Of a stretch of DNA of 64,000 bases, positions 33,811-43,014 are shown piece by piece. The stretch covers positions 1 to 64,000 of the forward strand of contig NBIV01000041.1 of assembly GCA_003194525.1 (NCBI GenBank), in the 5' to 3' direction. The notes under the pieces were generated by a model. The model had not been told where the DNA came from, ran no database searches, and saw only the letters and a program-made list of their open reading frames with translations. Every line of letters starts with the position of its first letter. The stretch's first letter is position 1. This DNA comes from Gracilariopsis chorda. Taxonomy: Eukaryota > Rhodophyta > Florideophyceae > Gracilariales > Gracilariaceae. The translations under genes and the position numbers were made by a program.

Positions 33811-35172
33811 TCACATGGCAGCTTCGGCTTCTGCCAGCTGTCCAAGAAGCTTGTGAATTATACCCTGAAGGAGGCTTTTCTCTTCTTCTGTGCTTGCTAA
33901 CAAATGCATTTGCTTTGCTTCATTCAGGGCCTGTAGAGTAGATCTGGTAGCCCGTGACGCTGCATCCATTTCTTCGAACGACCGTTTTCTCGTTTCGGAC
34001 TCTTTGGAGTGAGCATCTCGCTTCTCCTCATTCGAATTAAGCGCGGAAATGAGGCTCTCGACTCCGACAATGTTTACTTCTCGTGCTTTTGTCTTGCGCC
34101 GCTTCTCTGGATGATACGAAACTGATTGTCGACCAAATCGATAAGGAGATATAGAATCTCCTACACCTTCTTCCCTTTGTACATCAGTACTTAAAGCACG
34201 CGTGGCTAATGGTTGAAGGATGGGGTTGACCTGTAGAAAACAGTAAGCATACATAATGTAGCACTTACCATGAGCAAAGTTCGCAAATACATCTGGATCA
34301 CCTTGGCCAGATGCTTCAAATCGTGACACACATGTTCCGTAAAGGCTTTTGAATTCACCAAACTTACGTTTCAGTGCCCCACCATCGCGAAAGTGAGGGC
34401 GAAGGGCCGGATCGATCATTCTTATGTCATCTAACGTAACGCCACCGCACAAGACTGCATTGGCTTGCGGAGTAAACTGCTCGTCATTAAATAGTGGTGC
34501 AATCGAAATAGACCACGGATCATCATGCTGTTTGTCCAGTTCTTCTCTTGACATGCATTGCATTAGACGTTGTCTTGCTGCAGTCATTCGCACATCTGCC
34601 AAAACATGAAGGAGGCGGCAGTACTCTCCTGCTTCAAATGCAGGTCTTCTTTCACCACTCAGAGTAACACTCTGGCCATGGGACACATTACTCGGCAAAC
34701 CAACTGAGATTATTCCATTACTTATGACTGGTATGTCTCCTCTCACGTATCCAATTTGTTCACTACCGTCTTCCGTTCGAAGGATTCTGACCGTAGTTGA
34801 ACGAAGATTTTGAGTCCACTGTTGCTCAACAATGGCGTTCGGGTTGCTCACTGCCTTCAGTATTTCCGCCATGACTATTGATCTCTGTACCATTTTTTGC
34901 GCTATGAGAAGATGCTTTGTTGATAATCGAGCATTTTGTGCTCCTACAATCTTCAAGCATTTGAGTATGGCTTTCGATGTGTGATTATCCAGTGCAGCAG
35001 CTGTTATAATCTCTTGTGCTTCGCCAACGGTGTTTGGAACGGTTAGATTTGGACGCGGCATTTCATCAAGCAGGCTACTTCCAGGTTGGAACCCCTTATC
35101 GGACAAAACGTGAGGTTTGCAATGCTTTTCAGGCATGCTTGAGCTTGGTCTTTGCATCGAATTTTCATCCAT
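33811..35172 (-). CDS. Harbinger accessory Myb/trihelix-like DNA-binding protein
   Basis: 453 aa, ATG at 35172, about 190 bp inside the right terminal repeat and pointing inward, opposite the transposase. The central segment (PLFNDEQFTPQANAV...LKRKFGEFKSLYGTCVSRFEASGQGDPDVFANFAHGKCYIMYAYCFL) has the pattern of transposon-associated trihelix/Myb-SANT proteins (a basic helix, then a sex-letter-like SGQGDPD-F-NF-GK step and an aromatic helix). The C-terminus is a Lys/Glu/Arg-rich coiled coil. Family knowledge: the second Harbinger gene binds transposon ends and carries the transposase into the nucleus. The assignment rests on this pattern plus context. Confidence 0.65.
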   Translation of the reverse strand: MDENSMQRPSSSMPEKHCKPHVLSDKGFQPGSSLLDEMPRPNLTVPNTVGEAQEIITAAALDNHTSKAILKCLKIVGAQNARLSTKHLLIAQKMVQRSIVMAEILKAVSNPNAIVEQQWTQNLRSTTVRILRTEDGSEQIGYVRGDIPVISNGIISVGLPSNVSHGQSVTLSGERRPAFEAGEYCRLLHVLADVRMTAARQRLMQCMSREELDKQHDDPWSISIAPLFNDEQFTPQANAVLCGGVTLDDIRMIDPALRPHFRDGGALKRKFGEFKSLYGTCVSRFEASGQGDPDVFANFAHGKCYIMYAYCFLQVNPILQPLATRALSTDVQREEGVGDSISPYRFGRQSVSYHPEKRRKTKAREVNIVGVESLISALNSNEEKRDAHSKESETRKRSFEEMDAASRATRSTLQALNEAKQMHLLASTEEEKSLLQGIIHKLLGQLAEAEAAM

Positions 35173-35386
35173 CTTGGTATGATGTCGAAAGTGATTTGTA
35201 GGAGCCTACTCACTAAACAAAAGTATGAAGGTGAGTTAAAATGTTGTTGACATGACTGCGGAAACGTTTGAGCTGCAGACGGAAACGAAATTTGGCTTCC
35301 AGGTCTTGCAACGTGCTGTCGTTTTATTGGACGTCTTCAGATTTCCCGTTCACTGTTTCCGCGTAAAGAAAGTCATAGAACGGCCC

Positions 35387-35389
35387 TTA
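35387..35389 (+). other. Harbinger target duplication TTA (right)
   Basis: The second copy of the 3-bp duplication. B2's pol sequence resumes immediately with CTCTCAAGTTGAGG. Confidence 0.92.
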
Positions 35390-37569
35390 CTCTCAAGTTG
35401 AGGAAATGTGAGTTCTTTACAGATACAGTGAAGTATCTGGGCCACATAATCCGCCCTGGGCGTGTGATGATCGAGGAAGCTCGAGTTAAGTCGCTCCGTC
35501 AAGCGAAGGAACCCGCCACTCAAACGGAACTACGCCCCTTTCTAGGATTAGTCAACGTCTATCGACGGTTTATCCCGAATTGTGCGGATATCTCAGCACC
35601 CTTGAACGCGCTCTTGCGGAAAGGGCAACCACCGAAATTGGAACCCTTTACGTCCGTCGAGACGAAGGCGTTTAACTCCCTCAAGGAGGCTGTAACATCA
35701 GCACCGATCTTATCGTTACCGAAACCCGGACTACCGTTTACCGTAGACACGGATGCTAGTGACTACCAAGTAGGTTGCGCTCTCTTTCAGACAACTCCTG
35801 AAGGCGAACGAACCCCTATTGGGTACTGGTCACGCTCACTGAATGTTCACGAGCGGAATTACTCCGTCTCGGAGAAAGAGTGTCTTGCAGTTGTGTGGGC
35901 ACTCTCCACCCTCCGCCCCTATCTTATGGGTGTGCACTTCACCGTTTACACGGATCACTCGTCATTACGATGGCTCATGACAGTCTCTGAACCGTCAGGC
36001 CACTTAATGCGTTGGAGGCTCCGCCTTGCGGAATTCGACTTCGAGGTGATCTACAAGAAGGGCAAAAAGAACGCTCAGGCGGACGCGCTGTCGCGTTTAC
36101 ACACGGATGGTGAAACTCTACCCGCTGGGGACGAGGACATTCCTTGCTTCGTCGTCGACGGTCGAGAACCGGAGAACCCGGACCGTGAACCCGATACCTC
36201 GGATGAAGAACCGGAATCGGATGATGAACTGGACCCACTACTCGTCTCGGACGATGCTCAGAAACCCCCACCGGGTAATTTCGTGCCAATACCCCCGGAG
36301 GAGATGGTCAGAGAACAACAAGGTGATCCCTTCTGTACTCAGATTCGCGCCCGACTTAATGGTGGTGCGCAACTCCCTTTCGAGGTGAATGATGTTGGAT
36401 ACCTCGTCAGGACGGTTCAAACAATCCCACAGGTAGTGGTGCCGCATACTCTACAATCTAGAGTGCTGCACTTGTCGCACTATGCGAAACTTGGTGGACA
36501 CGCCGGTGGACGGAAACTTTACCTCAAGTTGCGACGGAGTTACTATTGGCCAGCCATGGCTGTGGACTGCTACGTGACTGTGCGGTCATGCACGGAGTGT
36601 GCCAAAAACCGGGTCAAACTCCGGAAGCACTCAACGAAGTTGAAGTTATTTCCAGCACGGGCCCCTCTCGAGTTTGTCGCAATTGACCCCTTGGGACCGC
36701 TGCTCACCACAAAGCGTGGACATAAGTTTTTACTCGTTATCACGGATCGTTTCTCCAAGTTGGTTCGCACCGTACCTTTACGGAAGATATCCGCTTTCGC
36801 GGTGGCGCAAGCCTTCGTCACCCATTGGGTATTTGTCTACGGACCACCGGTTAACATTCTATCCGATAACGGAAAGCAATTCGCATCGCGATTCTTTGAG
36901 GACGTGTGTCGGATTCTCGATATCAAGAATCTGTTCACAACGACCTACCACCCCCAGTGTAATGGGCAAGTCGAGCGGTTTAACCGAACGCTGTTAGCCT
37001 CTCTCCGTTCTTACGTTGCTGATCACCCCAAAACATGGGACCTGTACACTGACGCCTTGACGTTTGCGTATAACACACAGGTACACCGTACAACGGGTTT
37101 GACTCCATTTGAATTGGTACTTTCGCGTCATCCGCCCGCCGTAGCGTTGGAACCCCAGCCTACGCTGGCAAACTTCCCTTCCGTGAAGGATTATCGCCAA
37201 CGATGGAAAGCGTCGCTTACAAAGTTAATCCCGGTCGCCCGGAGCTCCATGGTACGAGCACAGGCCGCGTACAAGCGTGATTTTGACTCTCGTGTACGAG
37301 GTACAGCACCGCCAATTAAGGAGGGTGACTACGTTTTCGTCCGTAAGGAGCACTGGAACCCTGATAAGGAGAAACGGCATAAGCTCTCACCCGTCGCGGA
37401 CGGTCCCTACAAGGTCATATCAGTGGATAACGACACCTTAGTGGTGGAAATGAACGACGCTCATGAGCGGATTTCCCACGATCGCGTTGTTATGGCACCG
37501 CCACCCTCTGTAGAGGTTGCTTACCAAGATGAGAACCAACACACCCCAGGAACAACCCACATCTGTGGT

Positions 37570-39175
37570 TAACAGGCCTTCTGTGTTGCCACACCCTTCA
37601 AGGGGACTCTCAGATATACCGTCCTTATCGGACGCAGGCCCGAATGGCCTTTCTTCTCTAACGCCACTGCGCGGCGTCTATCCCCGCAGTTTGGGCGCTT
37701 CTACCACTCCCCATGCCGCTCCATCTAAGGAGGGGGAGGAGAACCCTAACTCTCGTCGAGAGACCGAAACCGCTTCGTCGCGTCATGACAACCGTGGTGC
37801 ACGGACCTCCGGAAACATCGAAAAGGACAATAGTGGACCGAGAATTCCGTCTACTGACGTGCTATCTTCGCATTTGCGCGCTACAGCTACCGCTGAACCC
37901 TCTCGAGGAATTTCTACCGCATCTGCGCCAGATCGCACTCCCCACCGGGATTCTAGTCGTCAAAATGCACCACGCAGTGGGAAGTCTCTCGCCAAAGTGA
38001 AATAGTTGCAGGAAACTATTCGCGTTCGCGATACTGAACCGGCTGTGCCGTCGAGCTTTGATCCGCATTCCGTGGGTCACGGTTCGTCAACAACAGCTAC
38101 GCTGGATAATGCAGAGCAGGCCCTCGCGGGATCCTCTGAGCCGACTACACCGAACGTGGTAACTCCTACTGCACGGCAGAACACACCGGCCAGGCCGGGC
38201 AAGCACACCGTACAGGACGGAAGGAAAACGACCAGCAAGCTGGATTCTGGTTTAGGACCATCGCACAGTCGCGAACTCACTCCGAGTGTCTCGGTTGATC
38301 CCGACAGTGTCGCCGAAGTCGCACCGGTGACTCCGGAAGGAAAGCACGTCAAAGACGGAAATACTTCGTCGCCGAAGCGAGACAACACACCGGCAACACC
38401 GTTGCAACCGCCCTCACGTGAGGAGGCGGAACGCAACACGGCGCGGACAACCCTCGACCATCCGTTGCGAACGGCACGTGACCACACCGTACGGACGGCA
38501 AAGGCACCAATTACCGACCGAGGCGAGTCGACGCGTACTGTACGACGCACCGTGGCGCAACCGACTTCGTCGTCTGAAGCACCCCCGTCAAGACGGATAT
38601 CTACACACAAACCTGTGGTTCGCGACCCAGATGCTCATCTTTCAGATGCGTTAGAAGCCCCTCAACGGGTATCGTCAATAGAAGCCCCCTCAAGGAGTGA
38701 AGAAACCGCGAAGCGGGATACTTTAACCCACAGCAAGGGTCCCAATACGCACCATCAAGTGGTCGACGCAACCGGCCGTGCCGAGGACCTCCAGACCCGC
38801 GAAACGGATGAACCTACCCGGAAACCGGTTAATGACCCCTCAAAGGGCATGTAAAGGCAGTAACAAGCCATGCCCCTTCCGGGGAAGACTGTCCAACACC
38901 CACCAGTGGTGGTAGAGCCTGCCGTGCAGGACGCGATAATGCGAACACGACGAGGCCGGGAAGTCTACAAACAGGAGTTTGTTGTTGACCACATTGTGGA
39001 ACATTCTTACTATCCAGATGGTTACATCCAGTACCGCGTACGCTGGTACGGTTTCGGGCCCGAATATGATTCGGATGAGCCGATAGAGCACCTCCCACGT
39101 TCGAAAGTGGTGTCATATCATCGCAGAACGCGAACGGGAATCCCGGCATCGGTGATACACGCCCAAGTGGGATAA
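37570..39175 (+). other. B2 linker and chromodomain region
   Basis: A Thr/Pro/Arg/Ser-rich linker of about 1.3 kb, then a chromodomain module at about 38960-39150 (VYKQEFVVDHIVEHSYYPDG, QYRVRWYGFGPEYDSDEPIEHL), ending HAQVG as in B1 and in element A. The region looks broken. Confidence 0.78.
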
Positions 39176-39389
39176 GCAAGCCACTGCGGTGGAAAGGAAG
39201 GAAATGAAGGATCGGGTTGTGGTGTGGAAAGGAAGAAAGGAAAGGAAAGAAGAAGGAACACAAGTCAACTTGGATTTTATTCGATACGATCGATGGAACA
39301 CCGACTAGTCGAAGGACTACACTACGTCACAAGGTTGCACCCCCATGGTGAGGGAACACGCCCCCTTACGGGTTGGAACTGCCCCCACC
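39176..39389. other. B2 spacer with GGAAA-rich tract
   Basis: A purine-rich stretch (GGAAAGGAAGAAAGGAAAGG, about 39219-39250) between the chromodomain and the antisense frame. B1 ends inside the matching tract. Confidence 0.6.
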
Positions 39390-41219
39390 TTAGTGGTTAT
39401 TTCCCTGGAGTCGGGCTATCAGAGCATCCTGCATCGCGGTGACATCGCCACTGGCCTCGTTACCTCCCAGCCCCACTTGGCGGAGGAACTGAGAGATCAC
39501 GGCAGCCTGACCCGCAGGGGCCACGTTCGCCTCACCTGGCGTAGAGGACCCACCAGTGGGAAGACCGACCGACGGATTGGACGGCTGACTCGCAGGGGCG
39601 ACTCCAGGAGCATCCATACCATATGGTTCTCCCTCTGCCTCGGCGTGACCGGCACCTTCGTCGGGCTGGTTGTCAAACATCGGATCCTCACCGTCGTAGA
39701 CGTTGTAGTACTCATCGGCGTCAACAAAACCGGTCGGATTCCCCTCGGGGATATATCTCGGTGCAAACCGGAGCTCGTTCGCTTCCTCCGCGGAGATCTC
39801 ATGCCCCTCCCAAGGGTTGAAGTAGATGAAGTCACCCGCGAGCGGAGTTCGACGCCCTGGCGACAGGTCCTGTATCCGGCTACAGGCAGTACGCCCACTC
39901 TGCTCTAGAGGAACCGAAGCCCAGTCAACCTGGTCGATGAAATCGAGGAGCCCCGCTACTTCGTCAGCGTTTGCCTCACCACCTAGTGGGATTCGTAAGT
40001 CCAGCGCTCGGATGGCGGCACGGACCCGCAACGGGATGAACCACAGTCTGTACTGGTCATAAACCTCCCAGAGGATGAAAGCCGCTGTGCGGACCGCCCA
40101 TTCGGTGACCACCACGGACCAGAGCCCGAACTGAGGATCGTCGATGAGGTATGAGCCGTAATACGTGATCACGGGAGGCAACTCGATGTAGCAACCTCGG
40201 CACGCTTCGAGATGCGACCACCACGGTGGAATCGGAACGTACCGACACCGTCGGTTGACCACGCGGATGCGTTCGACTTCTACGTTCTGATACGGAATCA
40301 AATACCCGAATCGGGACCGTGCTCGCCACTCAAAGCGTATCATCGACAAGAAGTTGGCCCTCGCTAAGCGACGCATATAGCGGAATTCAGCCCGAATGAT
40401 CGGTCGTGTCCAGCACACCGCGTCTTGGCGCGTCGCGGGAATGCTTCTCCACAAGAGTGGTTCCAAACCCGCGAGGCGGTCGAGGTACCCCATTTCACCT
40501 TGGGTGCGATACAATCCGATGTCGGAGCCCATACCATCGGGGATGGGATACTCAAAGGGAGCCCGGCGAAGCCGTTGATGAGCGAGTAAGACCAACGCTG
40601 CGTGCGCGGAAGCTGCTGATTCCCGACCCCGTCGGATTACCGTGTGCACGGGTATCGCTATGCGATTGCGCCAATCCCACGAAGTGGTCACGATTGCCGG
40701 AACGTCACCCGGGAGCATTCCGTTTCCATCGGTATACATCGCCAGAAGCGCATCATTGAACACCGCAGTCGGGTGGAACCACGGCGCCAGCTGGAGAGTC
40801 ATCGCATGTTGCGAAGGCTGCAGCCCGACCAGCATGTCGTACGACGGCCACGCTGCCATTAGATACCCTCCCGTGGGAGCCGCACTCGCATTTGCGCCTG
40901 TTGGTTGCGAAAGAGTCGAGAGACCGCTCTGCGGTAGAGGCACGGAATGAAATCCGGAGAAGTACTGTAACGGTGTGTTGCTGCCGGCGTTGCTGTTGTT
41001 GTTGCTGTTGTTGTTGCTGTTGTTGTTGTTCATCGTAGATGAAGGAAGCCGAGTAATCGGAGAAGAAGGCCGCGAAAGCGTACGTGTTGTTGGAAGAACC
41101 TCGGAAGAGTTGGTCGCAGATTCGCTGTTCGCAGCTAGGTGCTCGTTACCCAGAGTGGGATGGAGAACCGGCGAACCGGACTTACATTTAAGGACCTTTC
41201 CCGGTGCTTCCGTCGCCAT
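39390..41219 (-). CDS. B2 conserved antisense frame (aORF), unknown protein
   Basis: A minus-strand frame of about 609 codons. Its first ATG is at 41219, 36 bp from the inner edge of the 3' LTR. In order: a Ser/Thr-rich N-terminus with an Asn/Ser repeat (NNNNSNNNSNNNSN, near 40970-41030), a conserved core of about 330 residues (WDWRNRIAIPVHTVI, TRPIIRAEFRYM, RSRFGYLIPYQNVEVERI, EACRGCYIELPPVITYYGS, GLWSVVVTEWAVRTAAFIL, YDQYRLWF, LDLRIPLGGEAN), and an acidic, Gly/Pro-rich C-terminus. It is homologous to the antisense frame of element A. I do not recognise the fold. Antisense extra genes between pol and the 3' LTR are known in some plant Ty3/gypsy lineages, but I cannot link this one to them. 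Confidence 0.8.
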   Translation of the reverse strand: MATEAPGKVLKCKSGSPVLHPTLGNEHLAANSESATNSSEVLPTTRTLSRPSSPITRLPSSTMNNNNSNNNSNNNSNAGSNTPLQYFSGFHSVPLPQSGLSTLSQPTGANASAAPTGGYLMAAWPSYDMLVGLQPSQHAMTLQLAPWFHPTAVFNDALLAMYTDGNGMLPGDVPAIVTTSWDWRNRIAIPVHTVIRRGRESAASAHAALVLLAHQRLRRAPFEYPIPDGMGSDIGLYRTQGEMGYLDRLAGLEPLLWRSIPATRQDAVCWTRPIIRAEFRYMRRLARANFLSMIRFEWRARSRFGYLIPYQNVEVERIRVVNRRCRYVPIPPWWSHLEACRGCYIELPPVITYYGSYLIDDPQFGLWSVVVTEWAVRTAAFILWEVYDQYRLWFIPLRVRAAIRALDLRIPLGGEANADEVAGLLDFIDQVDWASVPLEQSGRTACSRIQDLSPGRRTPLAGDFIYFNPWEGHEISAEEANELRFAPRYIPEGNPTGFVDADEYYNVYDGEDPMFDNQPDEGAGHAEAEGEPYGMDAPGVAPASQPSNPSVGLPTGGSSTPGEANVAPAGQAAVISQFLRQVGLGGNEASGDVTAMQDALIARLQGNNH

Positions 41220-41242
41220 CGTGGATGTCGTATTCGCACCTC

Positions 41243-41254
41243 TGGAGGGGGATA
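41243..41254 (+). other. Element B2 polypurine tract
   Basis: TGGAGGGGGATA directly before the 3' LTR. Confidence 0.7.
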
Positions 41255-42144
41255 TGAAGTGCAATCCTCAAGGAGGATTACTCAGCGATGCCCTGTGGAC
41301 TTGATGTTTTTGCCGCTTTCGCGTGTTTATGATTACTACCGCTATTAGCGGGTGTCTCAGCCCTCAGCGGATCCGCACTGTGCGCCAGGTGCACACCTGT
41401 GCATGCGCCGTGTGCCACCCAAGGCGTGAGTGGACCACGTGTGACACGGATAGTCAAGAGGAGGTTGGCACCACGGTGTGGACATTTAGTTAACTTATAT
41501 TTAATATTCATTATTTATCTACGCTACAGTAGGGAGATTACTACACTATGTAGTGGCTCGGCGACCTCGCCCTGACACTGAGTAAACTTCCCCAACCAGG
41601 TTTCTTGGCTCTAAGTCTTTTCCGCTTTCAAGAGTCTTCTACACTCTTCGGAGGTATACCCGCGTTACTAACGGTAGACCTATCCACCCTGCGTCACTAG
41701 GATGGGCAATTGTCACTTAATTCACCACCGCCGTGTTCTCGCACCTTTATAGGGTTCCTTTGTACCTTTTGCCGTGGTCCCGTTGGCCCACACCCCCGTC
41801 GCCCCCAATCGGGCATCCCCCGTATTTCCCTTACCCCACTCTTGTGGTTCCTACCCCTTTGTGTGGTTGCTCGTCACCGCTGACGCGTGTCTCTCGTGCA
41901 GGTATCCCGTGACGTCTTTCCCCACTTACGTGGACTCGTACTCCTTGGAAGGGCTGTTTTCTCATTCGTGGTGATCTTAATCCTACCGTTTCAACTCTCC
42001 CCGCTTGGTGTGAGGGTGAGCTTCGGCTTTGCAACCCGAATTCGTTGTGCTTATCCGGAGAGGCTCCGTTCGCTGTGTTACCCTCCAGAGGGGAAGATTC
42101 CGAACGTCTTTGTGTGTTGTCCCGCTTGCGGGTATTGCACTACA
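41255..42144 (+). repeat. Element B2 3' LTR
   Basis: 890 bp, TGAAGTGCAATCC...GCACTACA, followed by the target duplication GAACG (42145-42149). It is closer in length and sequence to B1's LTR than to B2's own 5' LTR in several places. Confidence 0.93.
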
Positions 42145-42404
42145 GAACGAGTAGAGCACAAATCAAGAGAGCGGTACAAAAAGTAATGGAGATGAGTTTG
42201 GATCGCAATGCTAGAAAGGTGGCGAAGAGGTGTGATTTGTTTGGGATAGGACGGCCAGGGAAAGGGCAAGGAAGTTGTTTGGCATACGTTGGAGGAGGGA
42301 AACGGCGACGAAACGTGATCTAGTTGGGATAAGACAACAGGGGAGAGACTGGGCGGGCACAAGAATGATGGGTAGCGCTGATGGGGTGGGCGAGCAATGG
42401 CTTT

Positions 42405-42466
42405 GAAGCGTTCAGGCACCAATTATCGCGCGCTTTTGGGCGCGCTAATCGGTGCCTGAACGCTTC
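42405..42466. repeat. Long inverted repeat (hairpin)
   Basis: GAAGCGTTCAGGCACC at the left is inverted at the right (GGTGCCTGAACGCTTC). The arms continue inward through TCGCGCGC/GCGCGC to a loop of about 6 nt, giving arms of about 27 bp with one or two mismatches. Possibly a foldback/MITE remnant or a terminator-like structure. Confidence 0.85.
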
Positions 42467-42485
42467 GCGCTGGTTTGAATGCGGT

Positions 42486-42510
42486 GCGGCACGTGCTTTG
42501 CACGTGCCGC
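42486..42510. repeat. Perfect 11-bp hairpin
   Basis: GCGGCACGTGC-TTT-GCACGTGCCGC, 20 bp beyond the larger hairpin. It includes two CACGTG palindromes. Confidence 0.85.
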
Positions 42511-43014
42511 AGGACACGGAGCTGATTGGGTGCTAAGCTCTACTGGTTGACTTGGCGCATGATGAATGGGTACATATCTACATGGGCGCCGTGGGGGGCT
42601 GAACTCTGCACTCCGATTCGTGCATATAAAACACGCCCTGGTGAGCCCAGGAAGTGGACCTCTGCTTACAGCTGAGGCTGAACTCGGTGCACTGATTGGT
42701 GGAAAATCTACACTTCTTACATTATGTAGATTCAGCAAAAGCCCCCCTATGACAGCGCACATATACACCACGTAATCACAGCTAACACTCTGCTCTGTGC
42801 TGTAAGCTCTTACAACGTATTACAGCTCTGGCCAGACTGTTGGCCACCGGCGGTGATCGCAGCATCTTGCCGAGTACGACAGACACTCCTGCTTCTGGTC
42901 TTGTTTGCGACGGAGTCACAGAGTTTCGTTCGGTGCTCTCGGTCTTTCACAAAAGACGCACTCCATCTCTATCGTACCCAAGCCTATCGCTTCCGCCGTC
43001 ACTCAATTTCAAAG

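Larger units (their letters stand above)
27308..35386 (+). mobile_element. PIF/Harbinger DNA transposon, 8.1 kb, with captured host genes
   Basis: Ends are defined by a perfect 21-bp terminal inverted repeat starting GGGCCGTTCTATGAC (27308-27328 and, inverted, 35366-35386) and by TTA duplications. Contents left to right: DDE transposase (plus), a decayed valyl-tRNA synthetase copy (plus), an unknown short frame and a decayed EF-hand/glyoxalase-fold gene (minus), an unassigned stretch, and a Myb/trihelix-like protein (minus). A transposase plus a Myb-like DNA-binding protein is the standard two-gene set of autonomous Harbingers. About 4 kb of host-derived cargo between them is unusual. Both element genes are open, so it may be a recent autonomous copy. 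Confidence 0.93.
25591..37570 (+). other. pol: B2 pol region, interrupted by the Harbinger insertion
   Basis: Protease (DTGAGPNFIVESLL) and the first part of reverse transcriptase lie left of 27305. The rest of reverse transcriptase, RNase H (VDTDASDYQVGC, VYTDHSSLRW), integrase zinc domain and integrase core (AIDPLGPL, SDNGKQF, NGQVERFNRT) lie right of 35389. The target bases TTA are duplicated at the two edges. B1 shows the uninterrupted arrangement. Broken copy. Confidence 0.88.
22442..42144 (+). mobile_element. Element B2: full-length Ty3/gypsy element with a nested DNA transposon
   Basis: Bounded by LTRs at 22442-23343 and 41255-42144 and by the direct duplication GAACG (22437-22441 and 42145-42149), so both ends are certain. 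Without the 8.1-kb Harbinger insertion it is about 11.6 kb. Order: LTR, primer site, gag with CCHC knuckle, pol, linker, chromodomain, antisense frame on the minus strand, purine tract, LTR. The LTRs differ by a few percent, including short indels, so it looks older than element A. It is broken by the insertion and about three other changes. Confidence 0.95.
42150..43014. other. Intergenic region before NOG2
   Basis: No supported gene. It contains two strong hairpins (listed separately) and the promoter and 5' leader of NOG2. The frame open upstream of NOG2's ATG has no ATG of its own. Confidence 0.6.

Noticed and set aside
42853-43014. N-terminal extension of NOG2
   Set aside because: The open frame upstream has no ATG, and the family start MPKVKP at 43015 is a good match.
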